Positions 18,777-26,979 of a stretch of DNA of 64,000 nt are shown here, piece by piece (position 1 is the stretch's first letter; every line of letters begins with the position of its first letter). The notes under the pieces were generated by a model. That model did not search any database, was not told the origin of the DNA, and worked only from the letters and a program-made list of their open reading frames with translations. The position numbers were made by a program, and so were the translations under genes. Origin of the DNA: Elusimicrobiota bacterium. GTDB taxonomy: Bacteria; Elusimicrobiota; Elusimicrobia; FEN-1173; JAKLIF01. The stretch lies in contig JAKLIF010000004.1 in assembly GCA_022709755.1 (NCBI GenBank), positions 209,345-273,344 of the forward strand. The letters run 5' to 3'.

Positions 18777-19151
18777 TCAAATCGTGTATTCCGCCGAGTC
18801 CGGAGAGAAGGCGTCCGGCAAGTGTTCGATCGATCCGTCGGGATTGACCGCCACGACATCGAAACGGTAATCCTGCCCCGCCAGGCGCCGGTCCTTGATG
18901 AACATCAGGGCCGCCTTGAGCATCCGGCCTTGTTTGGAGGAGTGCACGGCCTCTTGCGGAGAGCCGTAAGCGGTGGATCGGCGCGTTTTGACTTCGACGA
19001 AGACCACCGCCCCGCCGTCCCGCATGACCAGATCCAATTCCCCCCAGCGCGTCCGGTAATTGGAGGCCAGACATTCCAGCCCCTTGTCCTCGAGATACGC
19101 TTTCGCCCGCCGTTCTCCTCCGTCCCCAACCTGTCGGGTCGGGAGGGCCAT
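18777..19151 (-). CDS. yraN: YraN-family nuclease-fold protein
   Basis: A 124-residue member of the YraN/UPF0102 family with a restriction-endonuclease-like fold. The motif set E-x(n)-WGELDLVMRDGGAVVFVEVKTR holds the D...E-x-K core. The ATG at 19151 shares one base with the rnhB stop (TGATG). The frame continues upstream inside rnhB and that part is rejected. YraN is commonly encoded next to rnhB, as here. Biochemical role uncertain; a DNA repair or uptake link is often proposed. Confidence 0.9.
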   Translation of the reverse strand: MALPTRQVGDGGERRAKAYLEDKGLECLASNYRTRWGELDLVMRDGGAVVFVEVKTRRSTAYGSPQEAVHSSKQGRMLKAALMFIKDRRLAGQDYRFDVVAVNPDGSIEHLPDAFSPDSAEYTI

Positions 19152-19795
19152 CACGCCGGCACAGCGGGCCGGGAGCCGGAAAGGAGACACTCCTTGACCG
19201 GAGCGTAGGACCGCCGATGAATGTCGCAGGGACCGTAACGGTTCAGGGCGTCCCGGTGAGAGGCGGTCCCATATCCCTTGTTCTGATCGAACGAATAGAC
19301 GGGATACTTGGGATGTTCCTCGTGCATGATCCGGTCGCGCGTGACCTTGGCCAGGATGCTGGCCGCCGCGATGGAGGCGCTGAGGGCATCTCCCCGGATG
19401 ACGGTCTTTTGAGGGCCCGCATAGGCGGGGATCCCCCTGTTTCCGTCGATGAGCGCGAGGGATGGACGCACCGACAGTCCGGCCAGCGCGTTCCTCATCC
19501 CGATGAAAGTGGCTTGAAGCACGTTCACCTCGTCGACCACCGCGGGGCTGATGACCGACACCGCATACGCCTCGCTCTGTTCAATGATCAAACCGAACAG
19601 GCGCTCCCGTTGGAGCGCCGTCAACTGCTTGCTGTCGTTCAACCCTGCTAAAACGGGGCCCGTCTTCAATATGACGGCGGCCGCCACCAGCGGGCCCGCC
19701 CAACAACCCCGTCCCGCTTCGTCCACGCCGGCCAGGATCGCCGGCCCGCGCGAACGGTATTCCTGATCGAAACGATAGAGATCGTCAGCCGGCAC
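19151..19795 (-). CDS. rnhB: Ribonuclease HII
   Basis: Removes ribonucleotides from RNA-DNA hybrids and misincorporated ribonucleotides, 214 residues. The catalytic acids are in [19 protein letters not shown] (the DEAGRG motif), DSKQL, a later Asp in LIDGNRG and the DxxH-region [14 protein letters not shown]. The GTG at 19795 overlaps the rplS end by 11 nt. Upstream open frame is only rplS sequence read out of frame, with low-complexity Arg/Pro, so this start is preferred. It is co-transcribed with rplS and yraN. Confidence 0.95.
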   Translation of the reverse strand: MPADDLYRFDQEYRSRGPAILAGVDEAGRGCWAGPLVAAAVILKTGPVLAGLNDSKQLTALQRERLFGLIIEQSEAYAVSVISPAVVDEVNVLQATFIGMRNALAGLSVRPSLALIDGNRGIPAYAGPQKTVIRGDALSASIAAASILAKVTRDRIMHEEHPKYPVYSFDQNKGYGTASHRDALNRYGPCDIHRRSYAPVKECLLSGSRPAVPA

Positions 19796-20195
19796 TGGGC
19801 TTGGCGGCCTCAGGAGCCGTCGCCGGAGCCGCGGGGGACGCGTCCTGCGCCTCCTCTTTTCCGGCGATGCGCGCGGCCTTTCCGGAAAGGTTCCGCAGGT
19901 AATAGAGTTTGGCCCGGCGGACTTTACCGGAACGGACCACTTCAAGCCCCTCGATCCGGGGGGAATGCAGGGGAAAGGTCCTCTCGATCCCGACGCCGAA
20001 GGAGACCTTCCGCACGGTGAACGTGCCGGCGATGCCGTGTCCCCTCCTGCGGATGACGACGCCTTCGAAAGCCTGGACGCGCTCGCTCTCTCCTTCGACG
20101 ACTTTCACGTCCACTCGGACGAAATCGCCCACGCGGAACGGGGTCAGATCCTTTTTCAGATATTTCGCTTCGACTTGATCAATGAGTGCATTCAT
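19785..20195 (-). CDS. rplS: 50S ribosomal protein bL19
   Basis: Large-subunit protein at the interface with the 30S subunit, 136 residues. The core matches bL19: [61 protein letters not shown] and [19 protein letters not shown]. The C-terminus carries an Ala/Pro-rich extension of about 25 residues beyond the usual 115. The ATG at 20195 gives the canonical MNALIDQVE start. It is the fifth gene of the rpsP operon, 17 nt after trmD. Confidence 0.96.
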   Translation of the reverse strand: MNALIDQVEAKYLKKDLTPFRVGDFVRVDVKVVEGESERVQAFEGVVIRRRGHGIAGTFTVRKVSFGVGIERTFPLHSPRIEGLEVVRSGKVRRAKLYYLRNLSGKAARIAGKEEAQDASPAAPATAPEAAKPSAG

Positions 20196-20212
20196 GGTTA
20201 AAACCGCCTTCT

Positions 20213-20950
20213 TTATTTGATTTCGCTCTTCTTTTTTTCTGCTCTCAACAAATCGGGCCTTTTCCGACGGGTACGTTCCATCGACATCTCCCGGCGCCAT
20301 TGGGCGATACGGGCGTGGTTCCCTTCCAGGAGAACCTCGGGGACTTTACGGTCCCGCCAGACCTGCGGCCGGGTGTAGTGCGGGCAATCCAGAAGTCCCG
20401 ACCACCCCTCAGCGAAAGAGTCCCACTTCAGGGAATCCTGGTCCTGAACCACGCCGGGTCTCCATCGGACCACGGCATCGGTCAACGCCATGGCCGGGAT
20501 TTCCCCCCCCGTCAGAACCGCGTCTCCGACGGACACCTCCAGGTCCACCCAATCCATCAGACGTTCATCCACTCCCTCGTAATGACCGCACAGGAGCACC
20601 AGATGTTTCCGGGCGGATAAAAATTCGACGAGTTTCTGGTCCAACCGGCGTCCCTGAGGAGACAGATAGACCACGGTGGATCGACGTTTTCTTTTGGGAT
20701 CGGCCGGGATCCCCAGCGTCCGGAACGTCCGAAAAACCGGATCGGGCTTCAGCACCATCCCCGGTCCGCCGCCGAAGGGCCGGTCATCGGCCGTCCGATG
20801 ACGGTCGGTCGCCTGGGTGCGGATATCATGGACTTGAATGCGAACCAGGCCTTTTTCCTGCGCCTTCCCGATCAGACTCTCGGTGAAGACTCCCTGGAAC
20901 ATCTTCGGGAACAGCGTCAGGATGTCGATTGTCAGCGGTTGACGCTTCAT
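20213..20950 (-). CDS. trmD: tRNA (guanine-N1)-methyltransferase TrmD
   Basis: Methylates G37 of tRNAs to prevent +1 frameshifting, using S-adenosylmethionine, 245 residues. SPOUT trefoil-knot motifs are visible: [12 protein letters not shown] at the start, the loop [27 protein letters not shown] and the knot segment [20 protein letters not shown]. The ATG at 20950 lies 8 nt after the upstream rimM-like gene. The operon order rimM-trmD-rplS is nearly universal. Confidence 0.97.
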   Translation of the reverse strand: MKRQPLTIDILTLFPKMFQGVFTESLIGKAQEKGLVRIQVHDIRTQATDRHRTADDRPFGGGPGMVLKPDPVFRTFRTLGIPADPKRKRRSTVVYLSPQGRRLDQKLVEFLSARKHLVLLCGHYEGVDERLMDWVDLEVSVGDAVLTGGEIPAMALTDAVVRWRPGVVQDQDSLKWDSFAEGWSGLLDCPHYTRPQVWRDRKVPEVLLEGNHARIAQWRREMSMERTRRKRPDLLRAEKKKSEIK

Positions 20951-20958
20951 CGGCGGCG

Positions 20959-21207
20959 TCAGCCCTCGTAAATCTCTCTCAATCCGGCCGGAAGGCGGAC
21001 CGTGATCATCTTCCCGGGCAGATCCAACCCGACCACCACCGTTTTGAGCGCCGGGATCAAATACTCCTTTTTCTCGCCTTTGACGACGAACACGTCGTTG
21101 GCGCCGGTCGGGAGGACATCCACCAACACACCCAGTTCTTCCCCCGACTCCGTCACCACCCGGCTTCCCGCCAGTTCGGCGACGAGGATCTGGTCTTCCG
21201 GGGGCAC
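20959..21207 (-). CDS. RimM-like protein reduced to the PRC-barrel domain
   Basis: Position between khpA and trmD, and the sequence SRVVTESGEELGVLVDVLPTGANDVF then YLIPALKTVVVGLDLPGKMI, identify the C-terminal PRC-barrel half of the 16S rRNA maturation factor RimM. A normal RimM has about 170 residues; only about 82-100 fit here, and the upstream DNA is the complete khpA gene, so the N-terminal RimM domain is absent. The start is uncertain: GTG at 21207 gives 82 residues, TTG at 21258 about 99, overlapping khpA. Neither has a clear Shine-Dalgarno, so translation may be coupled to khpA. No relic of the missing domain was seen in the other frames. Confidence 0.75.
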   Translation of the reverse strand: MPPEDQILVAELAGSRVVTESGEELGVLVDVLPTGANDVFVVKGEKKEYLIPALKTVVVGLDLPGKMITVRLPAGLREIYEG

Positions 21208-21241
21208 CTCCGGGGCCTGTCCCGGGCGAAGCCGTCGTCCC

Positions 21242-21517
21242 TTACTCTGCCAGTTCAACGGAAAACGGACCCTGTTCCTTCGAGAGCGTGCACCCGGGTT
21301 CAGGTTCCGCACTCCTCTCGAACGCGGCGTTCACGACGGCACGGATGGCCTTGATGGTTTTCCCCTGTTTCCCGATCACACGGCCTTTGTCTTCCTGGAC
21401 CACGCGGATCCGGATGCAGGGGCCCTTATCCTGATCGGTCAGTTCGGCCTCCACCCGATCGGGATGATCCACGATGGCCTTTACGACGTAAAGAGCCAGA
21501 TCCAGCGGCGACGACAT
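21242..21517 (-). CDS. khpA: KH-domain RNA-binding protein KhpA
   Basis: A 91-residue single KH-domain protein of the YlqC/KhpA family that works with KhpB in RNA binding in Gram-positive bacteria. The nucleotide-binding loop GRVIGKQGKTIKAIR contains GKQG (the GxxG motif), preceded by CIRIRVVQEDK strands. It sits between rpsP and rimM as in many bacteria. It is slightly longer than the usual 75-80 residues, with a C-terminal tail of about 20 residues. Confidence 0.93.
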   Translation of the reverse strand: MSSPLDLALYVVKAIVDHPDRVEAELTDQDKGPCIRIRVVQEDKGRVIGKQGKTIKAIRAVVNAAFERSAEPEPGCTLSKEQGPFSVELAE

Positions 21518-21531
21518 GGAATGATTTAAGA

Positions 21532-21786
21532 TTAACTTTCAGACGTTGCCAGCAGGCCGGCTTTCTTCAGCACCGTGGACGCGGACCCGGTCGGTTGGGC
21601 CCCCGTGGACAGCCAGTAACGCAGACGATCGGAATCGATCGTGATCTTGTCGGATGTATTCTGAGGATGATAATGTCCGAGGACTTCCAGACAGGCCGCA
21701 TCACGCGACTTTCGGCGGTCGATGACCACCAGCCGGAAATGAGGCGTATGGGGTCGGCCCACTTTTTGGAATCTTATTCTGACCAC
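21532..21786 (-). CDS. rpsP: 30S ribosomal protein bS16
   Basis: An 84-residue small-subunit protein. Canonical segments: MVRIRFQKVGRPHTPHFRLV, VIDRRKSRDAACLEVLGHY and DRLRYWLSTGAQPTGS. It starts at GTG 21786 with AAAAGGAG 5 nt upstream. It is the first gene of the ribosome-maturation operon, behind the promoter at 21823-21851. Confidence 0.97.
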   Translation of the reverse strand: MVRIRFQKVGRPHTPHFRLVVIDRRKSRDAACLEVLGHYHPQNTSDKITIDSDRLRYWLSTGAQPTGSASTVLKKAGLLATSES

Positions 21787-21822
21787 ATTGTCTCCTTTTG
21801 ACGAAGTGATTTCGGAGTGGAG

Positions 21823-21851
21823 ATGATATCTAAATCATCCACCATCGTCAA
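21823..21851 (-). promoter_or_regulatory. Promoter of the rpsP operon
   Basis: On the minus strand, -35 TTGACG (21851-21846), a 17-nt spacer and -10 TATCAT (21828-21823). The predicted start near 21816 gives a leader of about 30 nt before rpsP. Confidence 0.65.
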
Positions 21852-21879
21852 GCATCCATGGACGCTCTTGTAGTTACTA

Positions 21880-22593
21880 CTATCCATTTACCGCGGGCTC
21901 ATGGACCCATTGGACGACAGATGACAGGGGGAGCCGGTCGGGGACGAACGCATTGACGGGAGCCTTCTCATCGGCGTAACCGACCGACAAGCCACAGACG
22001 ATGAGCCGGTCGGCGGGCAGGCCCAGGCAAGAGCGGATGGTCCCGCTGTAACGAGCCAGGCTGAGTTGGGGACAGCTCGACAGTCCGACCGCGCGGAGGC
22101 CCAGCATGACGTTCTGCATGAAAAATCCCATGTCCAGGAACTGAGCCCGCTCCACCGTGCGGGGCATATGGAAGACGAGCACCACCGGCGCATGAAAGAA
22201 CGTGTAGTTTTCCCTCTCATGGGCCCGGCGGCCCGCCTCGTCTCCCCGGGCGATCCCTTTCAACCGATAGAGGGCCAGACCGCATTCGCGGGCGCGGGCG
22301 GCGAACCCCTCGGGCAACTCTTCCGGATAAAAACGGTAGTCCGGCTGTTCGACGATCCCCTGGTCGAATTTCGAGCAGATCCGTTCCGAGAGGCGGTCCC
22401 GCGCGGCGCCGGACACCACGACGACCCGCCACGGCTGCATGTTCTTGGCCGACGGGGCCTGACATGCCGACGACAGCACTTTCCCGAGAACGTCCCTGTC
22501 GACGGGCGTCGGGAGGAACGCCCGCTTGGAATGACGCGAAGCGATCAAGTCCAAAAACTCCTTCCCTTCAGACGTCCCGTTGTTCACCGGCAT
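21880..22593 (-). CDS. Nitroreductase-family FMN oxidoreductase
   Basis: A 237-residue member of the nitroreductase superfamily, which binds FMN and reduces nitro compounds, quinones or flavins with NAD(P)H. The FMN-phosphate motif SRHSKRAFLP is near the N-terminus, followed by CQAPSAKNMQPWRVVVVSG, the dimer helix FLDMGFFMQNVMLGLRAVGL and the final IVCGLSVGYADEKAPVN. It overlaps the small anti-sigma gene upstream by 10 nt, making it the last gene of the macrodomain-sigma-anti-sigma unit. Exact substrate unknown. An oxidative or nitrosative stress link is inferred from its neighbours. Confidence 0.88.
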   Translation of the reverse strand: MPVNNGTSEGKEFLDLIASRHSKRAFLPTPVDRDVLGKVLSSACQAPSAKNMQPWRVVVVSGAARDRLSERICSKFDQGIVEQPDYRFYPEELPEGFAARARECGLALYRLKGIARGDEAGRRAHERENYTFFHAPVVLVFHMPRTVERAQFLDMGFFMQNVMLGLRAVGLSSCPQLSLARYSGTIRSCLGLPADRLIVCGLSVGYADEKAPVNAFVPDRLPLSSVVQWVHEPAVNG

Positions 22594-22808
22594 GATCTCA
22601 ACCTCGCTAACAGACGTTTTTTAACGGCGGACGGGATCCGCGACGGAGGGATCCCCGACAACAGTTTCCGGAGGCGCACCAGCTCCCCTGCGCCATCGGC
22701 GCATTCCCGGCATCGTTCGAGATGCCTGCGGAATCCGGCGGGCCAACAACCACAATCCCCCCGATCGATGCAATCCGCCAGATATTTCCGGCCCGTGCGA
22801 CAACTCAA
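22584..22808 (-). CDS. Small soluble zinc-binding anti-sigma factor
   Basis: A 74-residue protein with the zinc anti-sigma signature H-x3-C-x2-C (HLERCREC, about residues 28-35) and an upstream Cys-rich helix (YLADCIDRGDCGC). Its proposed TTG start overlaps the stop codon of the ECF sigma gene (TTGA), the usual arrangement for a cognate pair. Unlike most ECF anti-sigmas there is no transmembrane helix or periplasmic domain: the protein ends with a basic helix (SAVKKRLLARLRSC). It is therefore probably a cytoplasmic redox or zinc sensor of the RsrA/ChrR type. Confidence 0.7.
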   Translation of the reverse strand: MSCRTGRKYLADCIDRGDCGCWPAGFRRHLERCRECADGAGELVRLRKLLSGIPPSRIPSAVKKRLLARLRSCR

Positions 22809-23398
22809 GGATGAGCCCCCCCGTGGACATATTTGTTCAGCCGAGTCCTCAGGAGCAACCGCCCCCGATGGAGCCGCGATTTGACCGCGGGCAGACTCAG
22901 GTTCAATATCTTTGCGATCTCCTCGTTGGAAAGCCCCTGCATGTCCTTCAGGACGACGGCGAGCCGGTAGTCGACGGGCAAAGCCTCCAACGCGGCCGTG
23001 ACGACCTCCTGGACTTCCTTCCGATGCGCCCGCTTGGCCGGATCCCCCTTGGGGTCCTTCAGGATATTCTCGGAGACCCCCTCGTCGGGCCCTTCTCCCG
23101 GCATGGACGTGACGATCGGCACCGTCCGTTCGTTTTTGCGCCGACGGAGCTTCATCCAGCAGAGGTTCGCCGCGATCCGGTACAGCCACGTGCCCAGATG
23201 GGAACGCGATTGATATTGGCGGATCTTCTTGAACGCCGTCACGAAAGTCTCCTGGTAGATATCCTCGGCTTCGGAGGGAGCTCCCGCGCACACATGGTGG
23301 GAGAGGTTGAAGATGCGGTCCCCATACAGACGGACCAACTGGGAGAAAGCGGTCCCGTCCCCCTGCTGACTGCGCGCGATCAATTCCGTCTCATCCAT
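22805..23398 (-). CDS. ECF-type RNA polymerase sigma factor
   Basis: A 197-residue sigma70-family ECF factor. Sigma2 (about residues 8-80) includes FSQLVRLYGDRIFNLSHHVC, SEAEDIYQETFVTAFKKIRQ and the -10-recognition helix LGTWLYRIAANLCWMKLRR. Sigma4 (about 130-185) has LPVDYRLAVVLKDMQGLSNE followed by the helix-turn-helix EIAKILNLSLPAVKSRLHRG. The ATG at 23398 follows the macrodomain gene by 4 nt and its Shine-Dalgarno overlaps that stop. The overlapping downstream anti-sigma implies control by partner release. Target promoters unknown; the pair probably regulates its own operon. Confidence 0.93.
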   Translation of the reverse strand: MDETELIARSQQGDGTAFSQLVRLYGDRIFNLSHHVCAGAPSEAEDIYQETFVTAFKKIRQYQSRSHLGTWLYRIAANLCWMKLRRRKNERTVPIVTSMPGEGPDEGVSENILKDPKGDPAKRAHRKEVQEVVTAALEALPVDYRLAVVLKDMQGLSNEEIAKILNLSLPAVKSRLHRGRLLLRTRLNKYVHGGAHP

Positions 23399-23402
23399 CG
23401 CC

Positions 23403-23906
<504 letters not shown>

Positions 23907-23992
23907 GCGCTCCGGCCTCCTGCAAAATCATCCCAAATAGTATACAATTTTGGCGTTGTTCACCGACTTCAAAACGAACGGAGGAATAGACG

Positions 23993-24229
23993 ATGACCCC
24001 ACCCAAGATCGCCGACAAAAAACCAGCCGTATTGGAACTGGATCCGGGAAAATATTACTGGTGCACCTGCGGCACCTCGCTGAAACAGCCTTTCTGCGAC
24101 GGGTCCCATAAAGGATCCGACTTCAAACCGATGCTCGTCGAACTGACGGAGAAGAAAAAAGTCGCCCTGTGCCAGTGCAAACAGACCAAGAACCCTCCCT
24201 TCTGCGACGGCGCCCACACGAAACTCTGA
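23993..24229 (+). CDS. Double CDGSH iron-sulfur protein
   Basis: A 78-residue protein holding two CDGSH [2Fe-2S] binding sites: CTCGTSLKQPFCDGSH and CQCKQTKNPPFCDGAH, each with the three-Cys-one-His ligand set. The tandem arrangement matches the soluble class 3 (MiNT-like) CDGSH proteins. There is no membrane anchor, so it is cytoplasmic. Its role is probably redox or cluster transfer. It is divergent from the macrodomain unit; a TATACAAT near 23941 may be its -10 box. Confidence 0.93.
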   Translation: MTPPKIADKKPAVLELDPGKYYWCTCGTSLKQPFCDGSHKGSDFKPMLVELTEKKKVALCQCKQTKNPPFCDGAHTKL

Positions 24230-24287
24230 GGAAATCCTCTCACCCGGTTCACCGTTCCGTGAGGGGGTGGTGAGCCCCAGGGAAACC

Positions 24288-25904
24288 ATGGACAATCATT
24301 CCTTCCGCGCGCGACCGTTCTCGGTTTCCGTGGAAGTCGCGGTCCTCTCCGCCCTCCTCCTCCTGTTCCTCGGCATCACGGGGTTCCGTCTCTATTCCCC
24401 CGGATTCTATTTCGACGCCATCCCCGACGAAGCCAGGGCCCTGTCTTGGGCCGAGTCCTTGCGGGCCGGAAGGTTCCATTTCCTGTCATCGTGGGGGGCG
24501 ATGCCCCTCTACCACGGGAACCTGACCAGTTATTTCCTCTTCCCCGTCTTTTACCTCCTCGGGCCCCAATGGACCCTGATCCGGCTTTGGCCGATCTTTT
24601 GGGGAATGCTGACCTTGATTTCGACCTACCTTCTGGTGAGGCGGGCCTTCGACGTCCCCACCGCCGCCGGGACGGTCTTCCTTCTGGCCATCCATCCCGC
24701 CTTTGCGATGGGGATCAAGGTCGGTCAGTATTACGGAAGTCTCATGTTGTTCTTCTCGACGACGGGATTACTCCTCTTCCTGAGGGCTTGGCAGGAGAAG
24801 AGCGCCGTTTCATGGGCACTGGCGATCTTCGTGTCTTCGCTGGGATTGGGGACGCGCCTTTGGTACAGTTGGTTCCTCATCGGACTTTGCGTCTGCGGCC
24901 TGGCGTTCTCCGGACACCTCTGGCGACGTTTCAACCTGGGGGACACTTCCCGTCGGCGATGGTTCGTCTACGGTGGGATCGTCGCCCTCCTCCCGATGTC
25001 TGTCATGATCATCTACGGATTGATGCAGAGAGGATACGCCGACATCTCCGGCACCCTGCACCCCCAGTCCCTCGAAAATCCCTGTCGGCAGTTCCTCAGA
25101 CTCACCCACCAGATGTTGCTCGGGCTCAACGCCTACAATTATTATTTCAACGGCGCGGCTCCGTCCATCCGGAAGATCGCGCACTCGCCCCTCAACACCC
25201 TGTATCCCCCTGTCTTCTGGGTCTCCCTCCTCTGGTGCGCCCTCCGGCCGGTCATCAAGCCGGCCCATCAGAGCCGAGGACCGCTGACATTCCTGGTCCT
25301 GTTGTTCATCTCCATGATGGGCGCGGCGGCCTTCACGTTCAAGTTCAGGGCCTTCGCCCACCACTACATCGTCTTCTACCCCCTCTACCAGATCATCATC
25401 GTGGTGGCCCTCAAGGACATTCTGCAACGCAGTCTCCGTTACCCCCTGTTGACCCTCCTCATCGTCGGAAGCAGCGTCCAGTTCATCCTCAGCGAGACAT
25501 ATGCGTTGACCGGATTCATGCGGCGCGTGTCGATCCACGGAGGTCTGAACAAGGCCACGGACCGCATCTACGACCTATCCGACCAAATCGACCGCTATGC
25601 GATTAAAAATCGATCCGTCCCGATCCTGACGTCCTATTATGTCGCCCAAAACCTTTCCTTCCTCAACGCCGGTTCCGATATCCGTGCGGGCGACGATCCG
25701 GACGCGCTCAAACTCCTCCTCGGCGGAACACCCCGGTTCGCCTACATCCTGTCCCATTGGGACACAGAACAGGCCGGGCTTCCGACGCTCCGGTCCCTGT
25801 CGATGAAACACGGTTATTCGATCAACCGGTTGCACCGTCTCCACGACAAAGACGGTTCCCCGGTCTTCGACTTTTTCGAGTTGACTCGGGACTCCAAAGA
25901 CTGA
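24288..25904 (+). CDS. GT-C fold membrane glycosyltransferase (PMT/ArnT-like)
   Basis: A 538-residue polytopic membrane protein with roughly 10-11 hydrophobic helices. The first periplasmic loop carries the acidic motif FYFDAIPDEARALSWAESL, comparable to the catalytic DE loop of GT-39/ArnT polyprenyl-phosphate sugar transferases. A soluble C-terminal domain of about 120 residues follows the last helix. The ATG at 24288 is preferred over GTG 24267 because it is preceded by CAGGGA. The gene is alone, 58 nt after the CDGSH gene. It would transfer a sugar from a lipid carrier to lipid or protein in the periplasm; donor and acceptor are unknown. Confidence 0.72.
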   Translation: MDNHSFRARPFSVSVEVAVLSALLLLFLGITGFRLYSPGFYFDAIPDEARALSWAESLRAGRFHFLSSWGAMPLYHGNLTSYFLFPVFYLLGPQWTLIRLWPIFWGMLTLISTYLLVRRAFDVPTAAGTVFLLAIHPAFAMGIKVGQYYGSLMLFFSTTGLLLFLRAWQEKSAVSWALAIFVSSLGLGTRLWYSWFLIGLCVCGLAFSGHLWRRFNLGDTSRRRWFVYGGIVALLPMSVMIIYGLMQRGYADISGTLHPQSLENPCRQFLRLTHQMLLGLNAYNYYFNGAAPSIRKIAHSPLNTLYPPVFWVSLLWCALRPVIKPAHQSRGPLTFLVLLFISMMGAAAFTFKFRAFAHHYIVFYPLYQIIIVVALKDILQRSLRYPLLTLLIVGSSVQFILSETYALTGFMRRVSIHGGLNKATDRIYDLSDQIDRYAIKNRSVPILTSYYVAQNLSFLNAGSDIRAGDDPDALKLLLGGTPRFAYILSHWDTEQAGLPTLRSLSMKHGYSINRLHRLHDKDGSPVFDFFELTRDSKD

Positions 25905-25916
25905 TATAGATATCGC

Positions 25917-26396
25917 ATGCGAAAGACCTCATTCCCCGGCATCGACACCACTCCCACCCGGAGACTCCTGGCGGACCATCGGATGATACGAAAGATTTTG
26001 GAAGGGATCCGGCCAGGTCCACCGCGTCTCGGGGAACTCCTGAAGACGTTGAGGAGGGCGGTATTGGCTCACGCGTGGTTTGAGAACGAGGTTCTTTTAC
26101 CGGGGATCCGACAGGAAGGATTCTGGATGAACTGTTTCCTCGACGAGATCGTCGTCGAGCACACCGACATCGAAAAACTATTGGACCGACTTCTGAAATT
26201 CCGCCACCCCCCGACCGAGAGGTTCTCCGCGATCTTGACCCAACTCAAGGGGGTGCTGAACGCCCACTTCCTCAAGGAAGAGGAAGCCCTCTTTCCATTG
26301 ACGGAAGAGCGTCTGTCCCCGCAAGCCCTCCAACGGCTTTCCGCCGAGATGAACCGCCGCCAGTCCGAGGCGCGCCGCTTCTCGACGGGGAACTGA
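25917..26396 (+). CDS. Hemerythrin-like HHE-domain protein
   Basis: A 159-residue four-helix protein with the HHE cation-binding pattern: His in LLADHRMIRK, HAWFENEVLLP, EHTDIEKLL and HFLKEEEALFPL. These residues ligate a di-iron centre that binds oxygen or senses oxidants. There is no fused domain. It starts 12 nt after the glycosyltransferase stop and ends only 7 nt from the convergent quinone reductase. Oxygen or iron sensing or storage is likely; specific role unknown. Confidence 0.82.
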   Translation: MRKTSFPGIDTTPTRRLLADHRMIRKILEGIRPGPPRLGELLKTLRRAVLAHAWFENEVLLPGIRQEGFWMNCFLDEIVVEHTDIEKLLDRLLKFRHPPTERFSAILTQLKGVLNAHFLKEEEALFPLTEERLSPQALQRLSAEMNRRQSEARRFSTGN

Positions 26397-26403
26397 CCCG
26401 CCG

Positions 26404-26979
26404 TCAGATCGACTGCGCGACGCGGCGGACTTCCTCCAGCATGGCCTTCCGGTCGGCGTCGGAGACGAACGGGACCGCGTTGAAATACACATGCCGCAAG
26501 ACCTGTATCCCGCAGAACCGCAAGATCCCGTCCTCCATCATCTGATTCAGACTCTTGACCATCCCTGAAGACTCGTAGAGCTCCTTGGGAGAACCGGTCG
26601 TATTGAAGATGACCGCTTTTTTAGAGGAGAGGAGCGGTTGGACCCCCTGGGAACCGATGGAATAGGCGAAGCCATGGCTGAACACCCGGTCGATATACCC
26701 CTTCAATCGGGCGGGAAGACCGGTCCACCAGATCGGGAACACGAAGGTGATCACATCGGCCCAGCGGATGTGGTCTTGTTCGATCTGGATATCGGCGGGC
26801 GCGGTCCCCTTCTGAAGAGCGACGAAATCGCTCCCTTTCAGGACGGAGTCGAAGTCGAGCGCGTACAGATCCCGGAGACGGACCTCATTTTTCTTTTGGA
26901 GCTCCCCGGCGAACGTGTCGAGGATGGCGTGATTGAAACTTTTTGGATTGGGATGGCAATACACGATGAGGTGTTTCAT
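26404..26979 (-). CDS. Flavodoxin-fold NAD(P)H:quinone oxidoreductase
   Basis: A 191-residue member of the NQO/KefF/MdaB family. It begins with MKHLIVYCHPNPKSFN, the FMN/FAD phosphate-binding start, and contains the flavin-ring segment VFPIWWTGLPARLKGYIDRV and the later loop IFNTTGSPKELYESSGM. It would reduce quinones by two electrons and so limit radical formation. The start at 26979 is chosen for GGAGG about 7 nt upstream and the conserved N-terminus. The preceding ygiQ-type frame runs 95 nt into this gene. Confidence 0.85.
   Translation of the reverse strand: MKHLIVYCHPNPKSFNHAILDTFAGELQKKNEVRLRDLYALDFDSVLKGSDFVALQKGTAPADIQIEQDHIRWADVITFVFPIWWTGLPARLKGYIDRVFSHGFAYSIGSQGVQPLLSSKKAVIFNTTGSPKELYESSGMVKSLNQMMEDGILRFCGIQVLRHVYFNAVPFVSDADRKAMLEEVRRVAQSI

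Noticed and set aside
21208..21517. Frameshifted N-terminal domain of RimM upstream of the PRC part
   Set aside because: The interval is the intact khpA gene; the other frames show no RimM N-terminal motif.
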